DNA of 33,642 nucleotides from an uncultured Clostridia bacterium (lineage in GTDB: Bacteria; Bacillota; Clostridia; TANB77; CAG-508), in the NCBI GenBank assembly GCA_947632535.1, contig CANRPR010000015.1, positions 1 through 33,642 of the forward strand, given 5' to 3'. Positions 9,969-19,141 of the stretch are shown piece by piece. The notes beneath the pieces are model-generated. The model searched no databases, was not told where the DNA came from, and saw only the letters and a program-made list of their open reading frames with translations. Both the position numbers and the translations under genes were made by a program. Positions within the stretch are counted from its first letter, which is position 1; each line of letters opens with the position of its first letter.

Positions 9969-11921
9969 ATTATTTTCTCTAATTCTTTTATCTTATCTCT
10001 TAATTCTGCTGCTTGTTCAAACTCCATATTTTTAGCATGTTTTAGCATTTCTTCCGTTAATTTATTTATAATGTCTTGTATGTCTTCATCTTTCTTAATT
10101 TCATATTCTGTACTAATTTCTTCTAAAACAGTAGCCTTTATTGTATCTCTTACAGACTTCTTAATTGTTTGCGGAATAATTCCATGTTCTTCATTATATT
10201 TATTTTGTATCATTCTTCTTCTGTTTGTTTCAGATATAGCCTTTTCCATAGATTCGGTTAATTCATCTGCATACATTATTACTTTGCCTGATGTATTTCT
10301 AGCTGCACGTCCTATTGTTTGTATTAATGAACGCTCTGAACGCAAAAATCCCTCTTTATCCGCATCTAGTATTGCTACAAGTGATACCTCTGGAATATCT
10401 AGTCCTTCTCTTAATAAATTAATTCCTACTAAAACATCAAACTCTCCCATACGCAAGTCTCGTATAATTTCCATTCTTTCTAAAGCTTTTATTTCTGAAT
10501 GCATATATCTGACTCGTATATTTACACCTGTTAAATATGTTGTTAAATCCTCTGCCATTTTTTTTGTTAATGTAGTAACTAATATTCTTTCTTGTTTTTC
10601 TACTCTCTGCCTAATTTGCTCTATTAAGTCGTCTATTTGATTTTCTACTGGTTTCACTTCAATTTCAGGATCTAATAAACCTGTCGGTCTAATAATTTGT
10701 TCTACTATGTTACCTTGCGAAACTTGTCTTTCATATTCTGCTGGAGTTGCGCTAACAAAAATAGCTTGATTTATTTTATTTTCAAATTCATCAAATTTTA
10801 GTGGTCTATTGTCAAATGCTGAAGGTAATCTAAAGCCGTAATCAACCAATGCAGCCTTTCTTGCATGATCTCCATTATACATTGCTCTAACCTGTGGAAT
10901 TGTTGCATGAGATTCGTCAACTAGTAGTAAGAAATCTTTTGGAAAATAATCCATCAGCGTAAATGGTGCACTTCCCGGCTTTCTTCCACTAATGTGTCTT
11001 GAATAGTTCTCAATTCCTTGACAAAATCCTGTTTCTTTCATCATTTCTATATCAAAATTAGTTCTTTCTTCTATTCTTTGTGCTTCTATCAATTTATTTT
11101 GTGATTTAAAAAATTCAATTCTTTCTTTTAATTCTTCTTCTATTGTTTGTATAGCTTTTTCCATTTTTTCAGATGTTGTTACATGGTGTGAATTAGGAAA
11201 TATCATAACATGATTTCTTGTGCCTATTACTTTACCTGTTACAGGATTTATTTCTGATATTTTTTCTATTTCGTCATCCCACATTTCAACTCTTATACCT
11301 TGTTCGTCTTGATCTGATGGATATATCTCTATTATATCGCCTTTTGCCCTAAATGTTCCTCTTTTGAAATCCATTTCATTTCTAGAATATTGCATGTTAA
11401 CCAATTTTCTAAGTATTTCATCTCTTGGTTTTATCATTCCTGGCCTTAAAGAAACTATCATATTTTCATAATCTATTGGGTCTCCTAAGCCATAAATACA
11501 AGAAACTGAAGATACTATTATAACGTCTTTTGTTTCAAATAGAGCCGCAGTAGCAGAATGTCTTAATTTATCTATTTCGTCATTAACTGAAGAATCTTTT
11601 TCTATATATGTGTCTGATGATGCAATATATGCTTCTGGTTGGTAGTAATCATAATAAGAAACGAAATACTCCACTGCGTTCTCTGGGAAGAACTCTTTAA
11701 ACTCACTATATAGTTGTCCTGCTAATGTCTTATTGTGTGCTAAAACAAGAGTTGGCTTTTGAACTTTTTCGATTATGTTTGCCATAGTGAAAGTTTTTCC
11801 GTGAGCCTGTTACACCAAGTAAAGTCTGAAACTTCTTGCCTTCTTTTACACCATTACTTAAATATTCTATTGCTTGTGGCTGGTCGCCAGTTGGCTTATA
11901 ATTTGATACTAATTTAAACAT
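9965..11921 (-). CDS. uvrB: Excinuclease ABC subunit B, one CGGA quadruplet in the Walker A motif
   Basis: UvrB is the damage-verifying helicase of nucleotide excision repair. As triplets, the start ([20 protein letters not shown]) and the rest lie in two frames that meet at CGGA 11801-11798. Reading CGGA as one residue gives 651 residues (about 660 in B. subtilis) and rebuilds the ATP-binding loop GVTGSGKTFTMA; Gly41 is the invariant P-loop glycine. Further landmarks: the beta-hairpin [20 protein letters not shown], the DEAD-type [41 protein letters not shown] and a C-terminal UVR motif. ATG 11921 has an AAGGGGAAG site. It lies 28 bases after the RhuM-Fic gene on the same strand. Without the shift there would be no UvrB in this copy, which argues that the shift is efficient. 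Confidence 0.95.
11798..11801 (-). other. CGGA four-base Gly codon, uvrB residue 41
   Basis: Minus strand context GGC TCA CGGA AAA ACT TTC. Quadruplet reading gives G-S-G-K-T-F, the Walker A loop. Dropping any base other than the C would give S-R-K-T, which is not a P-loop, so both the place and the amino acid (Gly) are fixed by a catalytic motif. Confidence 0.93.
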
Positions 11922-11949
11922 TTCTTCCCCTTTCTTGTGACCTTTCTAT

Positions 11950-12894
11950 TTAATCATTTAAAAAATTCATTACTAAATCTATTATAACTTCTTTTTCTTT
12001 TGGATTTGATTCTGCAATTAACAAAGTAAGTGCTGCTAAAGTATTGTTATCTATTATTTGCTTTTCAGCTTTGTATAAGATACCATAATAATTTAAGAAA
12101 TATATAAATAAAGTTGCTGCAATTCTTTTATTTCCATCAATAAATACATGATTCTTAACTACTAAATATAAGAAGTTAGCTGATTTTTCCTCGATACTAT
12201 TATATATATCTTGTCCATCAAAACTTTGATATATATTATTTATAATAGATTCTAGTCCATTATCTCTTTCTATTCCAAATATATTGCTTTTTTCTCCAAA
12301 TTTTAAGTTGTGAATAATATCTAAGCAGTCTTGATATTGAATTATTCTGTTGTCTATTGTTCCTTTTATTTTTTTCAAAGTTCTATGGTCATAGTCATCT
12401 AGTAAATCTAATGCTTTTGAATAATTCCCTATAACTTTTAAAATTTCTTTAGCATCATTAGCTTCTAATCTTTCATCAATTCTATTAGCAATATCAATTA
12501 ACTTTATTGTTTTTTCTAAGTATTTCAATCTTTTTTGATTTACTGCATAACCTTCTAGCATATAATCTTTTAAAATTTTTGTTGCCCATCTTCTAAAAAT
12601 AATTCCATTTTTTGATTTTACACGATAGCCAACAGAAATAATCATATCTAAATTATAGTAATTAGTTGGTTTATCAGCAAATTCGGAATTTCCGAATTTA
12701 GTCAAAGTTTCACTTTCTTCAAGTTCACCTTCTTTATATATGTTTTTTATATGTTCATTTATAGTAGATTTAGCTTTATCAAAAAGTTTAGCCATTTGTT
12801 CTTGAGTTAGCCATACTGTTTCATCTTTCATATTAACTTCTAATTTAACATCTTGATTTTCAAATATTATAATTTCATTTTTTTCATCTGTCAT
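11950..12894 (-). CDS. RhuM-domain protein fused to a Fic/Doc domain
   Basis: 314 residues. The N-terminal half is a RhuM/virulence-associated domain (PF13310 type): DVKLEVNMKDETVWLTQEQMAKLF, STINEHIKNIYKEGEL, NYYNLDMIISVGYRVKS and FRRWATKILKDYML. The C-terminal half carries the Fic/Doc motif HVFIDGNKR at 249-257 (HxFxxGN[K/G]R), the site that transfers AMP or phosphate to target hydroxyls. Such fusions are common as lone genes or toxin-antitoxin-like units in mobile regions. No separate antitoxin is visible; the first half could give target or DNA recognition. An AAAAGGAAG site precedes the ATG. It sits directly upstream of uvrB, possibly co-transcribed. The target is unknown. Confidence 0.82.
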   Translation of the reverse strand: MTDEKNEIIIFENQDVKLEVNMKDETVWLTQEQMAKLFDKAKSTINEHIKNIYKEGELEESETLTKFGNSEFADKPTNYYNLDMIISVGYRVKSKNGIIFRRWATKILKDYMLEGYAVNQKRLKYLEKTIKLIDIANRIDERLEANDAKEILKVIGNYSKALDLLDDYDHRTLKKIKGTIDNRIIQYQDCLDIIHNLKFGEKSNIFGIERDNGLESIINNIYQSFDGQDIYNSIEEKSANFLYLVVKNHVFIDGNKRIAATLFIYFLNYYGILYKAEKQIIDNNTLAALTLLIAESNPKEKEVIIDLVMNFLND

Positions 12895-13237
12895 AAAATC
12901 AACTTCCTTTTCTGTTTTAATAGTATATAAAATCCTATTTTAAATAATTTTTATCAAATCTGTGCAAAAGTACCTTACACGAACTTTACATGAATTGGGT
13001 TATTTTTTGCTAAACTAATTAAATCTAAAAGGGTCTAAAATTGACTAAATAATGCCTTCCTTAGTAACAATTCGTCCTCAAATTTTTACTATATAATAAT
13101 ATCATTTTTTGCCCGAAAAAACAAGGCTTTTAGACTACCTTTTACATACAAAAATTCCAGCGATTTCTCACTGGAATTTTTGCTTTCTAGGCTCCTATTT
13201 TAGGACTTCCTCGTATTTTAGGACTAAAAAACTTTGT
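12895..13237. other. 343-base gap between ddh and the RhuM-Fic gene
   Basis: No coding frame. It holds the 5' leader of the RhuM-Fic gene, a unique AT-rich stretch in which I see no gene or clear RNA, the hairpin at 13150-13181 that ends the polysaccharide/ddh transcript, and a 12-bp direct repeat TATTTTAGGACT (13196-13207 and 13214-13225) just after the ddh stop. Confidence 0.6.
13150..13181 (-). terminator. Terminator of the polysaccharide/ddh operon
   Basis: AAAAATTCCAG and CTGGAATTTTT form an 11-bp stem with a 10-base loop; the T tract is part of the stem. Symmetric, so it can act on either strand. It lies about 55 bases after the ddh stop. Confidence 0.75.
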
Positions 13238-14224
13238 TTAAACCATTCTTAACAGCATATCACTACTCAATACACTAGTGCTAAGTTTTGCTATAGGAAC
13301 ATCAAGCACTGTTAAAGCGCCCAACTTACCCTCTTGATTCATACGATATGCTGCTCTTGCATATGCAACCATAACTGAACCTGTAAATTCAGGATTAGAA
13401 TCGAGCTTTAATGAATACTCAATTACCTGCTTGTTGTGTTCATAACCTGTTTCACCTGTACGTATTACCGTTCCTTTATGCGGCATTTTGGAGTGGTCTC
13501 TTTCCATTTCCTCTTCACTAATAAAGTAAACAGTAGTATCATAGTCAGCAAAATATTTAGGCATACTCATAATTTCATTTTTTATTCTTTCCCTGTCTGC
13601 TCCTTCTTCAGCTACAACATAGCATACCCTCTTATGCTTTTCTCTTGTCGTCAATATAGGCTCTTCTCCATTTCTCACGCTTTGTACTGCAGATTCAACA
13701 GGTATAGTGTACTGACGAGCATCTTTAACTCCTTTGATACGACGTACTGCATCTGAATGCCCTTGACTTACACCATATCCCCAGAATGTTTTAGTGTATC
13801 CACGAGGTAAAATTTCACTAGCATATACCCTGTTCAGTGAAAATACTCCCGGATCCCATCCCGCAGAAATAATTGCTGTCTTTTTGTGCATTTCTGCAAC
13901 TTCGTTTATTTTAGCAAAATATTTTGGTATATCATCATACGTGTCGAAACTATCCACTGTATTATACAAAGCGGCAATTTTAGGTCCCTGCTCAGGCAAG
14001 TCTGTTGCAGATCCCCCACACAAAATCATAACATCAATAAACTTAGTATAATAATTACTGAAAATATTATTATATTTAGCGACAGTCGCACATGATGGTG
14101 GAATGATTGTGCTGGGATCTCTTCTAGTAAATATGGCAGCTATTTGGATGTCAGCAGATCTCATACATGCTAACTCTACTCCTTTACCAACATTACCATA
14201 ACCTACAATACCTACTATAGCTGT
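13238..14224 (-). pseudogene. ddh: meso-Diaminopimelate dehydrogenase, start codon lost
   Basis: Ddh makes meso-diaminopimelate for lysine and peptidoglycan from tetrahydrodipicolinate with NADPH. The frame encodes about 328 residues, the family's full length: the Rossmann segment IVGIVGYGNVGKGVE, FTRRDP, SAGWDPGVFSLNR, TFWGYGVSQGHSDAVRRIKGV, EEPILTTREKHKR and VMVAYARAAYRM. However, the codon right before TAIVGIVGYG is TAA (14227-14225) and no usable ATG, GTG or TTG lies before the nucleotide-binding loop. The first in-frame ATG (14164) would remove that loop. A one-base loss plus change from something like ATGACTAAAACAGC would explain it. No CGG is involved. Its base use is GC-richer than the polysaccharide genes, suggesting transfer. 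It may be a recent pseudogene, or use a rare start such as ATA. Confidence 0.7.
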
Positions 14225-14267
14225 TTAGTCGCTAATATCAAAACCTTTTGAACTATCACAAATTTTG

Positions 14268-15291
14268 TCAATCATTTTTAGCATTATTAAAAATTTCTCC
14301 AACTTTATTTCCTAAAGCATATATAGAAAACTTATCCTCAAAATTCTCCTTTTGAGCCTTACTAATCCTATCATATAGTTCTTTATTACTATACAATTCT
14401 TCTATTTTTTCTAATAATTTGTTTTCATCCTTTTTAATTATAAATCCATTCACACCATCTTTAATATACTCCTTCACCGCTTCAGATGATGTACATATTA
14501 TAGGTTTACCCAACTGCATTGCCTGAAGAATAACCAATTGCCCTGAAGATATATTTTCATCTTTTAATGGTATAACTACTAAATATGCTTTACTTAGCAT
14601 ATTTAAATAATCCTGTCCAATAACATCATTGTATATTGTAACATTTTTATAATTCTTCAACTTACATTCGTCAGATATTATATTTAGTATGTAATCTTTA
14701 TCCTTTAATGCATTATATAAAAAGTCATAATCCCTGTTAGAACGACCACAAGACAAAATACTTTTCTGGCTATTATCCATATTGTTTTCTACTATTATTT
14801 CTTCTATTCCTAAATTACAAAATCTAAATTTATCTTGGCTTACATTAAATACTTTTGCATAATATTCGCATTCCTTCTCAGAAAAACATACAAATTTATC
14901 AACATATTTACTCTGTACAATATATTTCATAAATTTATAATATATCTTTCCTAAAAATCCTTGCTTTTCTTTATAAATAAATGTCATGACAATCAATTTA
15001 TTATGCTTCTTTACATGAAATAGCCTACAATAAAATGCGTACATAAGTCCATAAAATTGTTGCCATGCAATTATATTTTCATATTTTTTTCTTTTTAAAA
15101 AAACTTTAAATGGAAATGAAAAATACTTACAATATCTAATAATATTTGAAAACATATTCTTCCTTTTTTGATTACTTACTACTTCTATTTCTTCCCACTT
15201 TAAGTTTGTTTTTCCCTCTAGAGCCTTTTTAAACTTCCAATTTCTTATTTTAGGAAAATCAATTAATATAACATTTTCAGGTTGTCCGCAT
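14268..15291 (-). CDS. GT4-like glycosyltransferase, CGGA quadruplet as codon 2
   Basis: As plain triplets the first usable ATG is 15155, which cuts off the start of the protein. From ATG 15291, which directly follows the ugd stop and has an AGGAAGG site 9 bases upstream, CGGA read as one residue gives a continuous 340-residue protein: M-G-QPENVILIDFPKIRNW, then FKKALEGKTNLKWEEIEVVS joining the MFSNIIRYCK frame. NVILIDFP-type starts are typical of this kind of GT. C-terminal features: an ILSCGRSNRDYDFL donor-site segment, VVIPLKDENISSGQLVILQAMQLGKPI (GT4-like EX7E region, weak) and CTSSEAVKEYIKDGVNG. It has no membrane helix. Part of the polysaccharide operon; substrate unknown. It ends with TGA, four bases before a possible ATG of the following segment. 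Confidence 0.85.
15285..15288 (-). other. CGGA four-base codon at residue 2 of the GT4-like gene
   Basis: Minus strand context TTT AG ATG CGGA CAA CCT GAA AAT. As triplets ATG CGG ACA ACC TGA stops at once; as a quadruplet the frame joins the whole 340-residue gene. The residue is unconstrained, but the well-placed ribosome site and direct contact with the ugd stop support this start. Confidence 0.82.
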
Positions 15292-16599
15292 CTAAACTTT
15301 CCTTCCTATAGAATAATATTCAATTCCCGCTTCTTTCATATCATTTATGTCATATATATTTCTTCCATCATATACTAATGGTGTTTTCATTAACGCCTTA
15401 TAAGTGCGTGGTTCTATTTGCTTTATTTCTTTCCATTCAGTAAATATAAAACATACATTAGCTTGCTTCAATGCATCTTCTGGGCTCTCTACATAAGTAA
15501 TATTATCTGGATACCTCTTTTTAAAATTATCCATAGCAACAGGGTCATACGCATATATTTTTGCTCCCTGTTTCAATAACAACTCAATATTATCTATAGA
15601 AGGTGCCTCTCTTAAATCGTCTGTACCTGGTTTGAAAGCTAATCCTAATACAGCTACTTTTAATCCATTAAAAGTAATTAGCCTATCACAAGCCTTTTTA
15701 TATAACTTAGTTTTTTGCTCACTATTCACATCAACAGCCGCTTCTACGGTTCTTAGTTTGTATCCATACTGCTTTGCTAAATATTTTAGTGCTTTTGTAT
15801 CCTTTGGAAAACAAGAACCACCATAGCCTATACCAGCATTCAAAAAATTCTTGCCTATTCTTGGATCATAACTCATACCTTTGGCAACATCTTCAATATT
15901 TGCTCCAACTAACTCACAAAGATTTGCAATATCATTCATATATGATATTTTAAGTGCCAAAAAATCATTTGATGCATATTTTACCATTTCTGCACTTCTT
16001 CTATCTAGTGAAACAATTGGTAAATTAAAAGGTTCATATATTTCCATCAACATTCTTTCTGCTTCCTTACTTTGTGTTCCTATAATAATTCTTTTAGCTT
16101 CAAGTGTATCCTTAACTGCTGTACCCTGTGCTAAAAATTCAGGGTTACTTGCTACTTCTATATGAACATCGTTTACCAACGAATCCTTTATAAACTGCTC
16201 TACTTTATCATTAGTTCCTATTGGAACAGTTGATTTAACCACAATCAAGCAGTCTTTTTCTATTGTTTCTGCAATTTGTCTAGATACAGTTGCTACATAA
16301 TTCAAATTGGCTGATCCATCTGGCATTTCTGGTGTTCCAACTCCTATAAATATAGCATCTGCATCCTTATATGCTGATTTATAATCTGTTGTATAATCTA
16401 ATCTTCCTTCAGCATAATTTTTTTGCATTAATTGCTCCAAATCTTGTTCATAAATTGGTGAAATTCCCTTTTTCATAGTTTCCACCTTATTTTTATCCAC
16501 ATCAACACATATTACATTATGCCCTTTTTCCGCAAAGCACACACCTGCTACTAATCCTACATATCCTGTTCCTGCTACCGCTATTTTATACTTTTTCAT
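15292..16599 (-). CDS. ugd: UDP-glucose 6-dehydrogenase
   Basis: About 435 residues. It oxidises UDP-glucose to UDP-glucuronate with two NAD+. Seen: Rossmann loop KIAVAGTGYVGLVAG at the N-terminus, GVGTPEMPDGSANL, VKSTVPIGT, SNPEFLAQGTAV, the catalytic segment GYGGSCFPKDTKAL with Cys263, and VLGLAFKPGTDDLREAPS. Start: a GTG at 16608 touches the ribosome site, so ATG 16599 (MKKYKIAVAG) is preferred. It lies directly between the UDP-GlcA epimerase and the GT4-like gene and supplies the epimerase's substrate. The reading frame is intact without any CGG codon. Confidence 0.95.
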   Translation of the reverse strand: MKKYKIAVAGTGYVGLVAGVCFAEKGHNVICVDVDKNKVETMKKGISPIYEQDLEQLMQKNYAEGRLDYTTDYKSAYKDADAIFIGVGTPEMPDGSANLNYVATVSRQIAETIEKDCLIVVKSTVPIGTNDKVEQFIKDSLVNDVHIEVASNPEFLAQGTAVKDTLEAKRIIIGTQSKEAERMLMEIYEPFNLPIVSLDRRSAEMVKYASNDFLALKISYMNDIANLCELVGANIEDVAKGMSYDPRIGKNFLNAGIGYGGSCFPKDTKALKYLAKQYGYKLRTVEAAVDVNSEQKTKLYKKACDRLITFNGLKVAVLGLAFKPGTDDLREAPSIDNIELLLKQGAKIYAYDPVAMDNFKKRYPDNITYVESPEDALKQANVCFIFTEWKEIKQIEPRTYKALMKTPLVYDGRNIYDINDMKEAGIEYYSIGRKV

Positions 16600-16623
16600 A
16601 TTTATCACTTTCCTTATTTCAAA

Positions 16624-17598
16624 TTACATATATAATTCTTTATTTTGCTTATACCATTTTACAAATTCACTAATACCCTGTTTAAATGTAGTTTTAGGTT
16701 CATATCCTATCAAACTTTTTGCCTTAGATATATTTGCATATGTTCTCTCTACATCTCCTGCTTGCATTGGTAATTGTTTTATTTTAGGAATCACATCTAA
16801 GGTTTCGGCAATCGTATTTATCATTTCCTTCAAAGAAATTGGAGACGAATTTCCTAAATTCAAAATTTCATATACATTCTCATTTGATACGCAATATTTG
16901 CAAGATTCTATTATACCTGCTACTATGTCATCTATATAAGTATAATCTCTTGAAGTTGAACCATCTCCAAACATTGGTATTTCTTCGTTATTTAACATTA
17001 ACCTTGTAAATTTGTTAATAGCCAAATCTGGTCGTTGCTTTGGGCCATATACAGTAAAAAATCTTAACATTATTACATTCATGTTAAATAACTTATGATA
17101 TACATGTGTCATAACTTCATTTGCCTTTTTAGTTGCTGCATATGGACTTATAGCATAATCTACTACCATATCCTCACTAAATGGAACTTGTTTGCAATTT
17201 CCATATACACTACTTGAAGAAGCCATTACTAGATTCTTTATATTATGTAATTTCATTTCTTCTAATATATTTTGTGTTCCCATACAATTTGTTTCTTGAT
17301 ATAAAATAGGATTTTCTATTGATGGTCTAACTCCTGCCATAGCTGCTAAATGAACCACAACATCTATTTTGTGCTTATTAAATATTTCGTAAATAGCTTG
17401 TCTATCTCTTATATCTTTTCTGTATAATATAAAATTTTCATTTTCTAATAGTTCTTTTACATTATACTCTTTAATTTTAGGATTATAGAAGTCACAAAAA
17501 TTATCAATTGCTACTACTTTATTTCCTGCTTCTAATAACTTTTGTGATAAACTAGAACCTATAAAACCTGCTCCTCCAGTTACAAAATATGTTTGCAT
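16624..17598 (-). CDS. UDP-glucuronate 4-epimerase-like short-chain dehydrogenase
   Basis: 324 residues. N-terminal TGGAGFIGSSL NAD-binding loop, HLAAMAGVRPSIENP, the catalytic S/YxxxK set as SSSSVYG and SPYAATKKANE, FFTVYGPKQRPDLAI and DYTYIDDIVAGI. The GVRPSIENP and RPDLAI segments are typical of UDP-glucuronate 4-epimerases, which convert UDP-GlcA to UDP-GalA; the adjacent ugd makes the donor. A UDP-glucose 4-epimerase role is less likely. Its ATG overlaps the last base of the flippase stop (TAATG), so the two are translationally coupled. Confidence 0.87.
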   Translation of the reverse strand: MQTYFVTGGAGFIGSSLSQKLLEAGNKVVAIDNFCDFYNPKIKEYNVKELLENENFILYRKDIRDRQAIYEIFNKHKIDVVVHLAAMAGVRPSIENPILYQETNCMGTQNILEEMKLHNIKNLVMASSSSVYGNCKQVPFSEDMVVDYAISPYAATKKANEVMTHVYHKLFNMNVIMLRFFTVYGPKQRPDLAINKFTRLMLNNEEIPMFGDGSTSRDYTYIDDIVAGIIESCKYCVSNENVYEILNLGNSSPISLKEMINTIAETLDVIPKIKQLPMQAGDVERTYANISKAKSLIGYEPKTTFKQGISEFVKWYKQNKELYM

Positions 17599-19124
17599 TA
17601 TTCCATCTCCTTAATTTGCGATTTTTTTAGAAATTTATTTTTTAATATATTTATTAAGTCTTTTACATCATTTTTATACACTAAAACATTTATGCCAAGT
17701 ACTATAATAGTTGCAATTACTGCAGTTATAATTCCTTGCAAAGCCCATGTAAAATAATTTGTTATATTTATATGAGGCAATAGTCCACTTACTCCTATTA
17801 CTAATAATACCTCAATAACAACAATTACTAGTCTTTTAATTGTGTACCATACTTTTCTTTCTAAAATGTATTTTGAAGAATGATACATAAATTCAATAGC
17901 TCTAATAGTCATTGCAATTAATGTTCCTACTGCTACTCCATCTATTCCAAATTTGCTAACTAAAATAACAGATATAATTATGTTCGTGCCCGCTTCTATC
18001 CATGCACCTAGCCTTGTTTCTTTAAAATGACCAGCAGCATATGTTATATTTACATATGGTAATCTTATAATATACATAAATTCTGCTAATACTATTATAT
18101 ATGCAAATACTGGTCTATAGTAAGATACATCTGTAACCCCCTGTGTATATACACTTATAAATGGTAATATTAATAGCAATGTACATGAAAAAATAATTGT
18201 TATTATGCTAAAATAGCCTAATTCATATGCCTCAAAAAATCTATTTAATTGCTTTTTTTCATTTTTTGCTAACAAATCTCCACAAAAATCGTCTATTCCA
18301 CTTATTAATGATTTCATTAAATTTTCTATAGCCTTTATTACTAATGAATAAACAGAATATATTGAAACTTCTTTTATATCACAAAATATTGTTAGAATAG
18401 CAACATCAGTATTATTATGCACAACTGATGCAATATGTTGTGCTAATCCGTCCCATTTTTGTTTTAATTTATAGCCACTTTCAGCATCTTTTAAATTTAT
18501 ATCATATTTCTTTTTAACATATAGATTTTGCAATATTGGTCTTAATACAAATACCATTGCACTAACAGCTTTAACAACTTGTATATTAGCTCCAAATTTT
18601 ATTAAAATTAATATTAACCCTGCATTCATTGCAGTTGTAATTGTTTGTATGTTTGATACTATATATGTTTTTTGCTCTGCCTGTAAAAACAATTTATAAG
18701 TCATTCCAAAATAATATTCAGCTACTGTACTTATAGATATTATAATTACTAAAGATAAGGTAAATGTCGCACTAAACTGTCCCTGCATCATTGCTGGAAA
18801 AGCAACACATAAGACAATTATATATGCTATAAAAATATATGCTATAGTTCTAAAAAATTTCTCTGTAGATCTTAATATATTTGCTATTTCTTGTTTATTC
18901 TTATTTGCAATTGGCTTATATAACGCTGCTTTAACAACTGGTCCTATCCCAGATTCTAGTAGCGTTATATATGCTAAAAACTGAGTTATTGATGTTACTA
19001 GTCCATTAACATTAGACCCATATGCTCTTATTATAGTTGCTGGTATAATAAAACCACATAATATTGTAACAATTTGTGTTATAAATGTTGATATTATATT
19101 TTTTAGGACTTTTTTTACCTTCAT
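17598..19124 (-). CDS. Wzx-like polysaccharide flippase (MATE/MOP family)
   Basis: 508 residues with about 14 hydrophobic segments and short basic loops. The N-terminus NIISTFITQIVTILCGFIIPATIIRAYGSNVNGL is typical of Wzx-type lipid-linked oligosaccharide exporters, which flip undecaprenyl-linked repeat units across the membrane. It lies with the Wzy-like polymerase and glycosyltransferases in the same operon. A basic 20-residue tail ends the protein. The exact substrate is set by the unknown repeat unit. Confidence 0.85.
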   Translation of the reverse strand: MKVKKVLKNIISTFITQIVTILCGFIIPATIIRAYGSNVNGLVTSITQFLAYITLLESGIGPVVKAALYKPIANKNKQEIANILRSTEKFFRTIAYIFIAYIIVLCVAFPAMMQGQFSATFTLSLVIIISISTVAEYYFGMTYKLFLQAEQKTYIVSNIQTITTAMNAGLILILIKFGANIQVVKAVSAMVFVLRPILQNLYVKKKYDINLKDAESGYKLKQKWDGLAQHIASVVHNNTDVAILTIFCDIKEVSIYSVYSLVIKAIENLMKSLISGIDDFCGDLLAKNEKKQLNRFFEAYELGYFSIITIIFSCTLLLILPFISVYTQGVTDVSYYRPVFAYIIVLAEFMYIIRLPYVNITYAAGHFKETRLGAWIEAGTNIIISVILVSKFGIDGVAVGTLIAMTIRAIEFMYHSSKYILERKVWYTIKRLVIVVIEVLLVIGVSGLLPHINITNYFTWALQGIITAVIATIIVLGINVLVYKNDVKDLINILKNKFLKKSQIKEME

Positions 19125-19141
19125 TTTTCACTCTCCAGTCA

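Noticed and set aside
9939-10640. A 233-residue plus-strand ORF opposite uvrB
   Set aside because: A shadow of uvrB on the other strand, Ser/Ile-rich as expected from AT-rich antisense frames.
11798-11801. CGG read as an ordinary reassigned triplet (for example Gln or Trp, as reported in some Firmicutes)
   Set aside because: A triplet reassignment would not need a frame change; here the frame must move by one base at every site.
9965-11921. uvrB, queA and the GT2 gene as pseudogenes
   Set aside because: Apart from the CGGN sites their motifs, ribosome sites, lengths and operon overlaps are intact, and decay would give mixed indels and stops.
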